This document shows, piece by piece, positions 7,850 through 16,079 of a stretch of DNA of 64,000 bases. Each line of letters begins with the position of its first letter. Positions within the stretch are counted from its first letter, which is position 1. Under the pieces are notes generated by a model. That model worked only from the letters and a program-made list of their open reading frames with translations, searched no databases and was not told the origin of the DNA. The position numbers and the translations under genes were made by a program. Source of the DNA: RAM1 sp050247515 (GTDB lineage Bacteria; Pseudomonadota; Gammaproteobacteria; Burkholderiales; Burkholderiaceae_C); NCBI GenBank assembly GCA_050247515.1, contig JBFWUB010000017.1, forward strand, positions 1 to 64,000, in the 5' to 3' direction.

Positions 7850-8833
7850 ATGAACAATCGACGTACCTTCATCACCCAGACGGCCGCCCTGGCGGCCGGC
7901 GCGGGCCTGCCCCTGTCTGCGCTGGCGCAGGCCAACCTGGAACTGGCCAAGATCATCTGCGGCTTTCCGCCCGGCGGCACCAGCGACGCCATGTCGCGCC
8001 GCATTGCCGACAAGCTGCGCGGCGGCTACGCCACCAACGTGGTGGTGGACAACAAGCCCGGCGCAGGCGGCCAGATCGGCGTGACCACGCTGCGCGACAG
8101 CCCGGCTGACGGCAGCTCGATGCTGCTCACCCCCTCGTCCATGCTGTCGATCTACCCGTTCGTGTACAAGTCGCTGCCCTACAAGCCGCTGGAGGACGTG
8201 CAGCCCGTCTCGCTGGCCTGCTATTTCAACCATGCGTTCGGCGTGGGCCCGGCCGTGCCCGAAAGCGTCAAGACCATCAAGGACTTCCTGGCCTGGGCCC
8301 AGGCCAACCCGACCAAGGCGAACTACGGCTCGCCGGGCGCCGGCTCCATGCCGCACCTGATCGTGGCCCTGCTCAACAAGCTGACCGGCAGCGACCTCAA
8401 GCACATTCCTTACCGCGGCTCGGCCCCCGGCATCCAGGACCTGCTGGGCGGGCAGATCTCGGCCATGTCGTCTCCCGTGGGTGACTACCTGCCCTACATC
8501 AAGACCGGCCGCCTGCGCATCCTGGCCATCTCCGGCATCAACCGCAGCCCGTTCGTGCCGGACGTCGCCACCTACCGCCAGCAGGGCTTTCCCATCACCG
8601 TGCGCGAGTGGTATGGCCTGTTCCTGCCGGGCAAGGCCAATGCGCAGACGGTTCGCCGCGCTGCGGCCTACCTGCAGCCTGCGCTGGCCCAGCCCGACCT
8701 GATCAGCAGCATGGCGCAGGTGGGCATGGAGGTGCAATCGTCGTCGCCACAGGTGCTGGGTGATTTGCTGCGTGCGGACGCCGAAGAATGGCGCCGGCTC
8801 ATCAAGCAGATCGGCTTCACTGCAGAGAGTTGA
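7850..8833 (+). CDS. Tripartite tricarboxylate transporter (Bug/TctC) family substrate-binding protein
   Basis: 327 residues. A Tat-like signal sequence (NNRRTFITQ, then a hydrophobic stretch ending ALAQA) is followed by the Bug-receptor pattern: GFPPGGTSDAMSR, VVDNKPGAGGQIG and the conserved HIPYRGSAPGIQDLLGGQ. Such receptors bind carboxylic acids in the periplasm. AAGGAG 9 bases upstream of ATG 7850 fixes the start. No TctA/TctB permease genes are adjacent, as is common for this expanded family in Burkholderiales, so it may share a permease elsewhere or act as a sensor. An aromatic acid ligand is inferred from the operon. Confidence 0.88.
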   Translation: MNNRRTFITQTAALAAGAGLPLSALAQANLELAKIICGFPPGGTSDAMSRRIADKLRGGYATNVVVDNKPGAGGQIGVTTLRDSPADGSSMLLTPSSMLSIYPFVYKSLPYKPLEDVQPVSLACYFNHAFGVGPAVPESVKTIKDFLAWAQANPTKANYGSPGAGSMPHLIVALLNKLTGSDLKHIPYRGSAPGIQDLLGGQISAMSSPVGDYLPYIKTGRLRILAISGINRSPFVPDVATYRQQGFPITVREWYGLFLPGKANAQTVRRAAAYLQPALAQPDLISSMAQVGMEVQSSSPQVLGDLLRADAEEWRRLIKQIGFTAES

Positions 8834-8835
8834 AC

Positions 8836-8918
8836 CACCCCCGAAGCGCCTTCGGCGCTCCCCCCTCAAGGGGGCGCCACCGGCGGCCCGGCGAAGCCGG
8901 TTCCGCGGTGGCACTGGA
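8836..8918 (+). repeat. Dispersed GC-rich palindromic repeat, copy 2
   Basis: About 83 bases between the two receptor genes, in the same orientation as copy 1. It begins CCCCCGAAGCGCCTTCGGCG, continues with a C-run/AAGGGGGCGCC hairpin and GGCCCGGCGAAGCCGG, and ends GCACTGG. It starts within three bases of the upstream stop codon. The two receptor genes plus their leading repeats look like an old tandem duplication, or like two independent insertions into gene gaps. Confidence 0.7.
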
Positions 8919-8961
8919 ACTGATTGGGCACTGGAATCACTTCATCACAAGGAGACTCACC

Positions 8962-9954
8962 ATGTATCAACGTCGTCACTTCGTTCAGTCGGCCGGCGCG
9001 CTGGCGGCCATCGGTGCGCTGGCGCCGCTGGTGGCGCGGGCGCAGGGGCTGGAGCAGGTCAAGATCGTCAATGGCTTTCCGGCCGGGGGCACGGCGGACG
9101 CCACCAGCCGCCGCGTGGGCGAGCACCTGCGCGGCAGCGCCTTCACCAAAAACGCCGCCGTGGTGGAGAACAAGCCCGGCGCGGGCGGGCGCATTGCCTG
9201 CGAGACGGTGAAAAACGCCGCGCCCGACGGCAGCACGCTGCTGCTCACGCCATATTCGTGCACGGCCGTGTACCCGCACATCTACACCAGGCTCAGCTAC
9301 GACCCGTTCAAGGACCTGATGCCCGTGAGCATCGCCGCGGTCATGCACCACGGCCTGGCCGTGGGCCCCATGGTGCCCGCCACGGTGAAGAACGTGCGCG
9401 ACTACGTGGCCTGGTGCAAGGCCAACCCCGACAAGGCCAGCTACGGCTCGCCGGCCGCGGGCTCGCTGCCGCACTTCCTGGGTGCGCTGCTGAGCAGCTA
9501 CACCGGCGTGCCGCTGACGCACGTGCCCTACCGCGGCTCGGTGCCCGGCGTGGCCGACCTGATCGGCGGCCAGCTGGCGTCCATGTTCACGCCCAGCGGC
9601 GACTTCCTGGCCAACCACAAGGCCGGCAAGATCCGCATGATCGCGACCTCCGGCCCCACGCGCTCGAAGTTCTCGCCCGAGGTGGCGACCTTTGCCGAGC
9701 AGGGCTTTGCCGACCTGACCACCGAGGAATGGTTCGGCTTCTATGCACCGGCCAACACGCCGGGCAATGTGATCGACAACGCCAACGCCGCGATCAATGC
9801 CGCGCTGAAGCAACCCGCCGTGGTCAACAGCCTGGGCACCTTCGGCCTGGTGGCCGCGGGCTCCACCGTGCGCGAAATGGACCGCAGCCAGCGCGAAGCG
9901 CACTTCCGCTGGGGCCCGCTGGTGCGCCACATCGGCTTTACCGGCCTGTCCTGA
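8962..9954 (+). CDS. Tripartite tricarboxylate transporter (Bug/TctC) family substrate-binding protein, second paralogue
   Basis: 330 residues with a twin-arginine-like N terminus (YQRRHFVQSAG) and signal peptide to about residue 27 (VARAQG). The Bug signature pieces are GFPAGGTADATSRR, ENKPGAGGRIA and HVPYRGSVPGVADLIGGQL. It is clearly paralogous to the upstream receptor but well diverged, so the two probably bind different ligands. AAGGAG lies 9 bases before ATG 8962. It is an orphan receptor with no permease gene in reach; the operon suggests an aromatic or phenylpropanoid carboxylate. Confidence 0.88.
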   Translation: MYQRRHFVQSAGALAAIGALAPLVARAQGLEQVKIVNGFPAGGTADATSRRVGEHLRGSAFTKNAAVVENKPGAGGRIACETVKNAAPDGSTLLLTPYSCTAVYPHIYTRLSYDPFKDLMPVSIAAVMHHGLAVGPMVPATVKNVRDYVAWCKANPDKASYGSPAAGSLPHFLGALLSSYTGVPLTHVPYRGSVPGVADLIGGQLASMFTPSGDFLANHKAGKIRMIATSGPTRSKFSPEVATFAEQGFADLTTEEWFGFYAPANTPGNVIDNANAAINAALKQPAVVNSLGTFGLVAAGSTVREMDRSQREAHFRWGPLVRHIGFTGLS

Positions 9955-9991
9955 TCCGTCACACGCCTTCATCCATTCACCGGAAGCCCTC

Positions 9992-11728
9992 ATGAACCTC
10001 CTGTCCACCAGGCTGCTGGGCGCAGCCTGCGCCGCCGCATCGCTGGCCGCCTGCACCACCGGCCCCCAGACCAGCGCCACCACCACCGCCACCGCGCCGC
10101 TGAAAGCCGCCACGCCCGCCACGCTCGCGCGGTGCGAGGCACTGACCGGCGCCTTCCGCCACGACAACACCACGCTGGACTCGGCCGCAACCGTGCCCGC
10201 GGGCACGCTCAAGCTGGCCGGCCAGAACGTGGCTGCGCACTGCCTGGTCAAGGGCGCCATGCACAAACGCAAGGGCAGCGACGGGCGCGACTACGCCATT
10301 GCGTTCGAAATGCGCCTGCCGCAAAACTGGAACGGCCGCTTTTACTACCAGGGCAACGGCGGGCTGGACGGCGCGGTGCGCCCGGCCGAAGGCACGCTGG
10401 GCGGCGGGCCGCTGACCGGCGCGCTGATGCAGGGCTTTGCCGTCATCAGCTCGGACGCCGGCCACACCGGCGCGCAGACGCCCTATTTCGGCTCCGAGCC
10501 GCAGGCCCGGCTGGACTACGGCTGGCAGGCCGTGGCGAAGCTCACGCCCATGGCCAAGGGGCTGATCGCCAGCGCCTATGGCAAGGGCCCCGACCGCTCG
10601 TACATCGGCGGCTGCTCCAATGGCGGGCGCCACGCCATGGTGGCCGCCGCGCGCATCGGTGACCAGTACGACGGCTACCTGGTGGGCGCACCCGGCTACC
10701 GCCTGCCCAACGCCGCCATGGCCCAGCTGTGGGGCGTGCAGCAATGGGCGCCGCTGGCCACGCCGGGCGCGACCGTCAAGCACCCGCTGGTGCCCAACGT
10801 GAACATCGCCGACCTGGGCAGCGCGCTGACCGCCGCCGAACGCCAGACCGTGGCCGGCGCGCTGCTGGACAAATGCGACGCGCTGGACGGTCTGCGTGAC
10901 GGCATGGTGCAGGCCACGCAGGCCTGCCAGGCCGCGTTTGACATCCGCCGCGATGTGCCGTCCTGCGCCGCGGCCGGGCGCAATGGGGCGTGCCTGACGC
11001 CCGCGCAAAAGGACGTGCTGGCTGCGTCGTTTGCCGGCGCCACCACGCGCGGCGGCCGCGCGCTGTACAGCGCCTTCCCCATGGATCCGGGCATCGCAGG
11101 CGCCAACTGGGCGCAATGGAAATTCGTCAACGCGCTGGCGCTGGACCCGCTGTCGGTGGGCACGGTGTTCAGTTCGCCGCCCACCCCGGTAAACGCAATG
11201 AAGGAAGACCTGGACGCACGCATGGCGTTGCTGACCGCCACCACCGCCACCTACCGGGAATCGGGCCTCTCGCTGATGTCGCCCCCCGGCCACGAGAGCG
11301 CCGCCGGCATGGCCGCGCTGCAGGCGCGCGGCGCGCGCATGGTGCTGTACCACGGCGTGAGCGACGCGATCTTCTCGGCCGAAGACACGCGCCAGTGGAT
11401 GCTGCGCGTGAACCAGGCGCTGGGCGGCAAGGGCAGCGACTTCGCGCGCTACTTCCCGGTGCCCGGCATGAACCATTGCAGCGCCGGCCCGGCGGCCGAC
11501 CAGTTCGACCTGCTGACGCCGCTGGTGCAGTGGGTGGAGCAAGGCGTGGCGCCCGATGCCGTGACGGCCAGCGTGCGCGGCGCGGGCAACGCCGGCGGCG
11601 TCAACGCCGAGCTGCCGGCGGGCTGGTCACCCACCCGCACGCGCCCGCTGTGCGCCTGGCCCACCGTGGCCCGCTACAACGGCAGCGGCGACGTGGAAAA
11701 GGCCTCCAGCTTCAGCTGCAAACCCTGA
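9992..11728 (+). CDS. Tannase/feruloyl esterase family lipoprotein
   Basis: 578 residues. The signal peptide ends in a lipobox LAAC (Cys 21), so the protein is probably anchored to a membrane outside the cytoplasm. The family hallmark is present: Cys 208-Ser 209 in GGCSNGGRHAM (nucleophile preceded by Cys), Asp 458 in GVSDAIFSAED and His 495-Cys 496 in PGMNHCSAGP. This is the Cys-linked serine triad of tannases and feruloyl esterases. DALDGLRDGM resembles the family's metal-binding loop. It would release hydroxycinnamates from plant esters, feeding the CoA-ligase route of the same operon. The actual ester is not predictable. Confidence 0.88.
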   Translation: MNLLSTRLLGAACAAASLAACTTGPQTSATTTATAPLKAATPATLARCEALTGAFRHDNTTLDSAATVPAGTLKLAGQNVAAHCLVKGAMHKRKGSDGRDYAIAFEMRLPQNWNGRFYYQGNGGLDGAVRPAEGTLGGGPLTGALMQGFAVISSDAGHTGAQTPYFGSEPQARLDYGWQAVAKLTPMAKGLIASAYGKGPDRSYIGGCSNGGRHAMVAAARIGDQYDGYLVGAPGYRLPNAAMAQLWGVQQWAPLATPGATVKHPLVPNVNIADLGSALTAAERQTVAGALLDKCDALDGLRDGMVQATQACQAAFDIRRDVPSCAAAGRNGACLTPAQKDVLAASFAGATTRGGRALYSAFPMDPGIAGANWAQWKFVNALALDPLSVGTVFSSPPTPVNAMKEDLDARMALLTATTATYRESGLSLMSPPGHESAAGMAALQARGARMVLYHGVSDAIFSAEDTRQWMLRVNQALGGKGSDFARYFPVPGMNHCSAGPAADQFDLLTPLVQWVEQGVAPDAVTASVRGAGNAGGVNAELPAGWSPTRTRPLCAWPTVARYNGSGDVEKASSFSCKP

Positions 11729-11759
11729 GCCATCCCCGAGAAATTTTTGACCCCGCACC

Positions 11760-13538
11760 ATGGACTACCGCCCCCACGTCGATGACGCCCTATTCCTTCT
11801 GATGGAGGTGCTGGACGCGCCGGCCCAGCTGGCCGCCCTGCCCGCCATGGCCGACGCCGACCCGGCGCTGATGGCCCAGGTGCTGGACGAGGCGGGCAAG
11901 TTCGTGGGCGAGGTGGTGGCGCCGCTGAACGCGGCGGGCGACGCGCCGGGCTGTACGTTCAATGCCGGCAGCGTGACCACGCCGCCGGGCTTTCGCGATG
12001 CGTACCAGGCGTTCTGGCAGGCCGGCTGGCCGGCGCTGGCCTGCGCGCCGCAGGACGGCGGCCAGGGCCTGCCCTGGGTGCTGGAGGGCGTGCTGTACGA
12101 ATGGCTGAGCGCGGCCAACCACGGCTGGACCATGGCGCCTGGGCTGCTGCATGGCGCCTATGAATGCCTGAAGTACCACGGCAGCGCCGACCTGAAAGAC
12201 CGCTACCTGGCAAAGATCGCCTGCGGCGAATGGCTGGCCACCATGTGCCTGACGGAGCCCCATGCGGGCAGCGACCTGGGCCTGGTGCGCACGCGCGCCG
12301 TGGCGCAGGCAGACGGCAGCTACCAGCTGCACGGCAGCAAGATCTTCATCTCGGGCGGCGAGCATGACCTGACGGACAACATCATCCACCTGGTGCTGGC
12401 GCGGCTGCCCGACGCGCCGCCGGGTCCCAAGGGGCTGTCGCTGTTCCTCGCGCCCAAGGTGATGCCGCACGACACGCATGGGGGCGCGCGCAACGCGGTG
12501 CACTGCGAGCGCATCGAGGAAAAAATGGGCCTGCACGGCAGCCCTACCTGCGCCATGCGGTTTGACGGCGCCACCGGCTGGCTGATCGGCGAGACGGGCC
12601 GCGGGCTGAACGCGATGTTTGTGATGATGAACGCCGCGCGCCTGCATGTGGCGCTGCAGGGCGTGGGCCTGCTGGACGCCGCCTGGCAAAAGGCCGACGC
12701 CTACGCGCGTGAACGCACGCAGATGCGCGTGCCGGGGCCGCGCGACGCAACCAGGGCCGCAGACGAAATCATTGGCCACCCGGCCATCCAGCGCATCCTG
12801 GACACGCAGCGCGCCTGGGTGGACTGCGCGCGCGTGCTGGCCTACCGCACGGGCCTTGAGCTGGACATGGCCCGCCACCACCCCGACGACAAGCGCCGCG
12901 CCGCCGCGCAGCGCTGGTGCAGCCTGGTCACGCCGGTGCTCAAGGCCGCCTGCACCGAGCAGGCCTTTCATGGCGCCAGCGACTGCCTGCAGGTCTTCGG
13001 CGGGCACGGCTACATCCGCGAATGGGGCATCGAGCAGATCGTGCGCGATTCGCGCGTGGCCATGATCTACGAAGGCACCAACGAAATCCAGGCGATTGAC
13101 CTGCTGGTGCGCAAGGTGCTGCCCGACGGCGGCGCCGCGCTGGCCGCGCTGCTGCTGGACCTGCGCCACGACCTGGACGCCGCCGTGCCGGAACACGCCG
13201 AGGTGCTGCGCCGCCTGGCCGAGCTGCGCTATGCCACCACGCAGCTGGCGCATGCGGCCCAGGCCGATGCGCAGCTGCCCTACTGGGTCGCCGGCGACTA
13301 CCTGCGCGCCGTGGCGCTGGCACTGCTGGCCTGGGCCGCCACGCGCATCGATGCGGCCGCGCCCCGCGCCGCGCAGCCCGCGCGCTGGCAGCGCGCCACC
13401 CAGGCGCTGCGCCGCTGGGTGATGCCGGAATTCAGCCTGCGCCTGGGCCTGATCAAGGACGGCGCGGACAAAGCCGCTATGCTTGCGGGCCAGACTGTCC
13501 CTTCAGACGCCCCCGCAGCCACCTCCGCCAACGCATGA
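11760..13538 (+). CDS. Acyl-CoA dehydrogenase (large, C-terminal extended type)
   Basis: 592 residues, longer than the classic 380-residue form because of a C-terminal extension. Visible are MCLTEPHAGSDLGLVRTRA (flavin/substrate region), KIFISGGEHD, and EGTNEIQAIDLLVRK, where the Glu of the YEGTNE stretch is the expected catalytic base. It resembles the 3-methylmercaptopropionyl-CoA dehydrogenase (DmdC-like) type. In this operon it may oxidise dihydro-hydroxycinnamoyl-CoA (phenylpropanoyl-CoA) to the cinnamoyl-CoA that enters the hydratase step. A paralogue lies at 29099-30886 next to the etf genes, which could supply the electron acceptor. Confidence 0.85.
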   Translation: MDYRPHVDDALFLLMEVLDAPAQLAALPAMADADPALMAQVLDEAGKFVGEVVAPLNAAGDAPGCTFNAGSVTTPPGFRDAYQAFWQAGWPALACAPQDGGQGLPWVLEGVLYEWLSAANHGWTMAPGLLHGAYECLKYHGSADLKDRYLAKIACGEWLATMCLTEPHAGSDLGLVRTRAVAQADGSYQLHGSKIFISGGEHDLTDNIIHLVLARLPDAPPGPKGLSLFLAPKVMPHDTHGGARNAVHCERIEEKMGLHGSPTCAMRFDGATGWLIGETGRGLNAMFVMMNAARLHVALQGVGLLDAAWQKADAYARERTQMRVPGPRDATRAADEIIGHPAIQRILDTQRAWVDCARVLAYRTGLELDMARHHPDDKRRAAAQRWCSLVTPVLKAACTEQAFHGASDCLQVFGGHGYIREWGIEQIVRDSRVAMIYEGTNEIQAIDLLVRKVLPDGGAALAALLLDLRHDLDAAVPEHAEVLRRLAELRYATTQLAHAAQADAQLPYWVAGDYLRAVALALLAWAATRIDAAAPRAAQPARWQRATQALRRWVMPEFSLRLGLIKDGADKAAMLAGQTVPSDAPAATSANA

Positions 13539-14014
13539 GCACCCGCAAGCCCGCCGCCGTACCTTCGGTCGAACAGGTCGATACCAGCTACCTCGAAAGC
13601 CTGATCGGGTACAACGCGCGGCGCGCCGCGCTGTCGGTGATCGAGGTGTTCCTGGACCGCATGGCCGTGTATGGCCTGCGGCCGGTGGACTTTTCGGTGC
13701 TGTCGCTGATCACCCACAACCCGGGCATCACCTCGCGCCAGCTGTGCACCACGCTGGGCATGCTGCCGCCCAACCTGGTGGGCATGATCAACAACTTTGA
13801 AAAGCGCGACCTGGTCATGCGCAAGCCCCACCCGCGCGACGGCCGGGCCATGGGCCTGCACCTGACCACCACCGGCCAGAAGCTCATGCGCGACGCCGAA
13901 CGCACCGCCGCCGAGCTGGAACGTGAGGTCGGCGCCCGCCTGAGCGCGGCCGAGAACAGGACGCTGATCCGGCTGCTGCAGAAGATCTACCTCAACGCAC
14001 CCAAGGCCCAGTAG
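13535..14014 (+). CDS. MarR-family transcriptional regulator
   Basis: 159 residues. A winged helix-turn-helix is visible at about 65-125 (NPGITSRQLCTTLGMLPPNLVGMINNFEKRDLVMRK is the recognition area, followed by the wing PHPRDGRAMGLHLTTTG). The ATG overlaps the stop of the acyl-CoA dehydrogenase gene by 4 bases, placing the regulator last in the hydroxycinnamate operon. MarR proteins commonly control such loci by responding to a hydroxycinnamoyl-CoA. The AT-rich palindrome at 4283-4315 is the natural candidate operator, which would give feedback on both divergent units. Confidence 0.85.
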   Translation: MSTRKPAAVPSVEQVDTSYLESLIGYNARRAALSVIEVFLDRMAVYGLRPVDFSVLSLITHNPGITSRQLCTTLGMLPPNLVGMINNFEKRDLVMRKPHPRDGRAMGLHLTTTGQKLMRDAERTAAELEREVGARLSAAENRTLIRLLQKIYLNAPKAQ

Positions 14015-14020
14015 CCCCTT

Positions 14021-14058
14021 AGCACAGTTGCAACCCCCATGAAAAGGGGTTTGTGCGC
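14021..14058 (+). other. Long interrupted hairpin between the MarR and HxlR genes
   Basis: AACCCC (14032-14037) pairs with GGGGTT (14046-14051) around an 8-base loop, and the outer AGCACA (14021-14026) can pair with TGTGC just beyond. There is no T-run, so it is not a standard intrinsic terminator. It lies in the 118-base gap after the hydroxycinnamate operon and could stop, stabilise or protect that transcript. Nothing else is evident in the gap. Confidence 0.4.
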
Positions 14059-14132
14059 TATTGTTTGTGTAGCAAAACCTGCGTACACTTGCGCTCCGGC
14101 TGCGAGGGCCGCGTACGAGGAGACCCTTTTCA

Positions 14133-14453
14133 ATGAGTTCGAAGGACAACGCGGCGGTCAGCCAGCTTTTGAGCTTGCTGGAATCCCGCTACGCGATGCG
14201 CGTGCTCTGGGCCCTGCGCGACGGTCACCCGCAAACCTTCCGCCTGCTGCAAGACAGCGTGGGCGGCATCACCCCCAACACCCTGAACACCCGCCTGAAG
14301 GAGCTGCGCGAGGCCGGGCTGGTCGGCCATGGCAGCGACGGCTATGTTGTGACTCCCATGGGCGTGGACCTGCTCAAGCGCCTGAGCGACCTGCAGGCTT
14401 TTGCCGTCAAATGGTCGCTGGTTCAGGCCCGCAAGAAAACGCCTGGAACCTGA
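14133..14453 (+). CDS. HxlR-type winged-helix transcriptional regulator
   Basis: 106 residues covering a single winged helix-turn-helix. The pattern LLESRYAMRVLWALRDG, then TPNTLNTRLKELREAGLV and a C-terminal helix AFAVKWSLVQARK, is that of small HxlR/DUF24 proteins. Unlike many HxlR sensors it lacks the N-terminal Cys. It has its own upstream gap, and the FAH-family gene starts 44 bases after it in the same direction, so that enzyme is a likely target or co-transcribed partner. Confidence 0.75.
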   Translation: MSSKDNAAVSQLLSLLESRYAMRVLWALRDGHPQTFRLLQDSVGGITPNTLNTRLKELREAGLVGHGSDGYVVTPMGVDLLKRLSDLQAFAVKWSLVQARKKTPGT

Positions 14454-14496
14454 TACCTCTCCTGAAATCCGCCCCCCTGTTTCTGCTGTTTCTGCC

Positions 14497-15672
14497 ATGC
14501 AACAACACCTGAGTCTTTCCGCCGTGCTGCCCACCGACCATGAACGTGCCGTGCTGATCGGCCGCGTCTGGGTCGAGGGTACCGGCCCCGTGCTCGTGCG
14601 CGTGCGCGAGGACGGCCTGTACGACCTGTCGCACATGGCCGCCACCGCCAGCCAGCTGCTGGAGATGGCCGACCCCGTGGGCACCGTGCGCGAGTACGCC
14701 ATCGAGCGCATTGCCGCCACCGCCGACGTGCTGGCCAACACCGCGCATGACCGGCGCGACCCGGCCCTGCCGTGGCTGCTGGCGCCGTGCGACCTGCAGG
14801 CCATCAAGGCCGCGGGCGTCACCTTCGTCGCGTCCATGCTGGAGCGCGTGATTGAAGAGCAGGCCCGGGGGGACGCCGGCAAGGCGCAGGCGGTGCGCGC
14901 CGCCGTGGTGGGCGTGATCGGCGACAACCTCTCCAGCGTCAAGCCGGGCTCGCCCGAGGCCATGAAGCTCAAGGACGTGCTCATCGCCCAGGGCGTGTGG
15001 AGCCAGTACCTGGAGGTGGGCATCGGCCCCGACGCCGAAATCTTCACCAAATCCCAACCCCTGAGCGCCGTGGGCACGGGCAGCGAGGTGGGCATCCACC
15101 CCCAAAGCGAGTGGAACAACCCCGAACCCGAAGTCGTGCTGGCCGTGAACAGCCAGGGCGTTGTGAAGGGCGCGGCCCTGGGCAACGACGTCAACCTGCG
15201 CGACTTTGAAGGCCGCAGCGCGCTGCTGCTGGGCAAGGCCAAGGACAACAACGCAAGCTGCGCCATCGGCCCGTTCATACGGCTGCTGGACGAGCACTTC
15301 ACCATCGACGACGTGCGCCACTGCGACCTGAGCATGCAGGTCACGGGCGCCGATGGGTTTGTGATGCAGGGCGCAAGCTCGCTCACCCAGATCAGCCGCG
15401 ACCCACTGGACCTGGTGGCCCAGGCCTGCGGGCCCAACCACCAGTATCCCGACGGCTTCATGCTGTTCCTGGGCACCATGTTCGCGCCCACGCAGGACCG
15501 CTTTGGCCCCGGCCAGGGCTTCACCCATGCGGTGGGCGACGTGGTCACCGTCTCCACCCCCGGCCTCGGTACACTCGCCAATCGCGTGAACCACACCGAC
15601 AAGGTAGCGCCCTGGACGTATGGCCTGGCCGCCCTGATGCGCGACCTGTCGCGCCGCAACCTCATCCACTGA
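14497..15672 (+). CDS. Fumarylacetoacetate hydrolase family protein
   Basis: 391 residues from ATG 14497; an upstream in-frame ATG at 14401 would lie inside the HxlR gene and is unlikely. The FAH-fold C-terminal part shows GIGPDAEIFTK, VGIHPQSEWNNPEPEVVL (acidic metal ligands), ALGNDVNLRDFEGRSALLLGKAKDNNASCAIGP in separate segments, and GDVVTVSTPGLG. The long N-terminal portion and overall length resemble the COG3970-like group, which includes 2-keto-3-deoxy-sugar-acid dehydratases. Hydrolysis or dehydration of a 2-keto acid is therefore likely, but the substrate is uncertain. It may serve downstream aromatic or sugar-acid breakdown. Confidence 0.8.
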   Translation: MQQHLSLSAVLPTDHERAVLIGRVWVEGTGPVLVRVREDGLYDLSHMAATASQLLEMADPVGTVREYAIERIAATADVLANTAHDRRDPALPWLLAPCDLQAIKAAGVTFVASMLERVIEEQARGDAGKAQAVRAAVVGVIGDNLSSVKPGSPEAMKLKDVLIAQGVWSQYLEVGIGPDAEIFTKSQPLSAVGTGSEVGIHPQSEWNNPEPEVVLAVNSQGVVKGAALGNDVNLRDFEGRSALLLGKAKDNNASCAIGPFIRLLDEHFTIDDVRHCDLSMQVTGADGFVMQGASSLTQISRDPLDLVAQACGPNHQYPDGFMLFLGTMFAPTQDRFGPGQGFTHAVGDVVTVSTPGLGTLANRVNHTDKVAPWTYGLAALMRDLSRRNLIH

Positions 15673-15689
15673 ACGAAAGAACCTTCACC

Positions 15690-16040
15690 ATGATCACCAC
15701 CCCCTCCGGTCTGCAATACGAAGACACCACCGTGGGCGACGGCGCCGAGGCCCGGGCCGGCCACGACGTCACCGTGCACTACACCGGCTGGCTGTACAAC
15801 GACGGCGTGCAAGGCGCCAAGTTCGACTCCAGCAAGGACCGCAACGACCCATTCGGGTTCTCGCTGGGCGCGGGCATGGTCATCAAGGGTTGGGACGAAG
15901 GCGTGGCCGGCATGAAGATCGGCGGCAAACGCACGCTGATCATCCCGGCCGCGCTGGGCTACGGCGCCCGCGGCGCTGGCGGCGTGATCCCGCCGAACGC
16001 CACGCTCAAATTTGACGTGGAACTGCTCGGCCTGAGCTGA
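15690..16040 (+). CDS. FKBP-type peptidyl-prolyl cis-trans isomerase
   Basis: 116 residues, a single FKBP domain without signal peptide, so probably cytoplasmic. Conserved parts are VTVHYTGWLYN, KFDSSKDRNDPFGFSLGAG, VIKGWDEGVAGMKIGGKR and IPAALGYGARGAGGVIPPNA, carrying the usual active-site aromatic and hydrophobic residues. It catalyses proline isomerisation during folding. It starts 18 bases after the FAH-family gene in the same direction and ends convergent with the RidA gene. No SlyD-like insert or metal-binding tail is present. Confidence 0.92.
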   Translation: MITTPSGLQYEDTTVGDGAEARAGHDVTVHYTGWLYNDGVQGAKFDSSKDRNDPFGFSLGAGMVIKGWDEGVAGMKIGGKRTLIIPAALGYGARGAGGVIPPNATLKFDVELLGLS

Positions 16041-16079
16041 CCCGGTTTGTCATGGCGGGCATGTCCCGCAATCCATGCC

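Noticed and set aside
16041..16079. Bidirectional terminator between the FKBP and RidA genes
   Set aside because: Only a 5-base GCGGG/CCCGC stem is seen and there is no T-run on either side.
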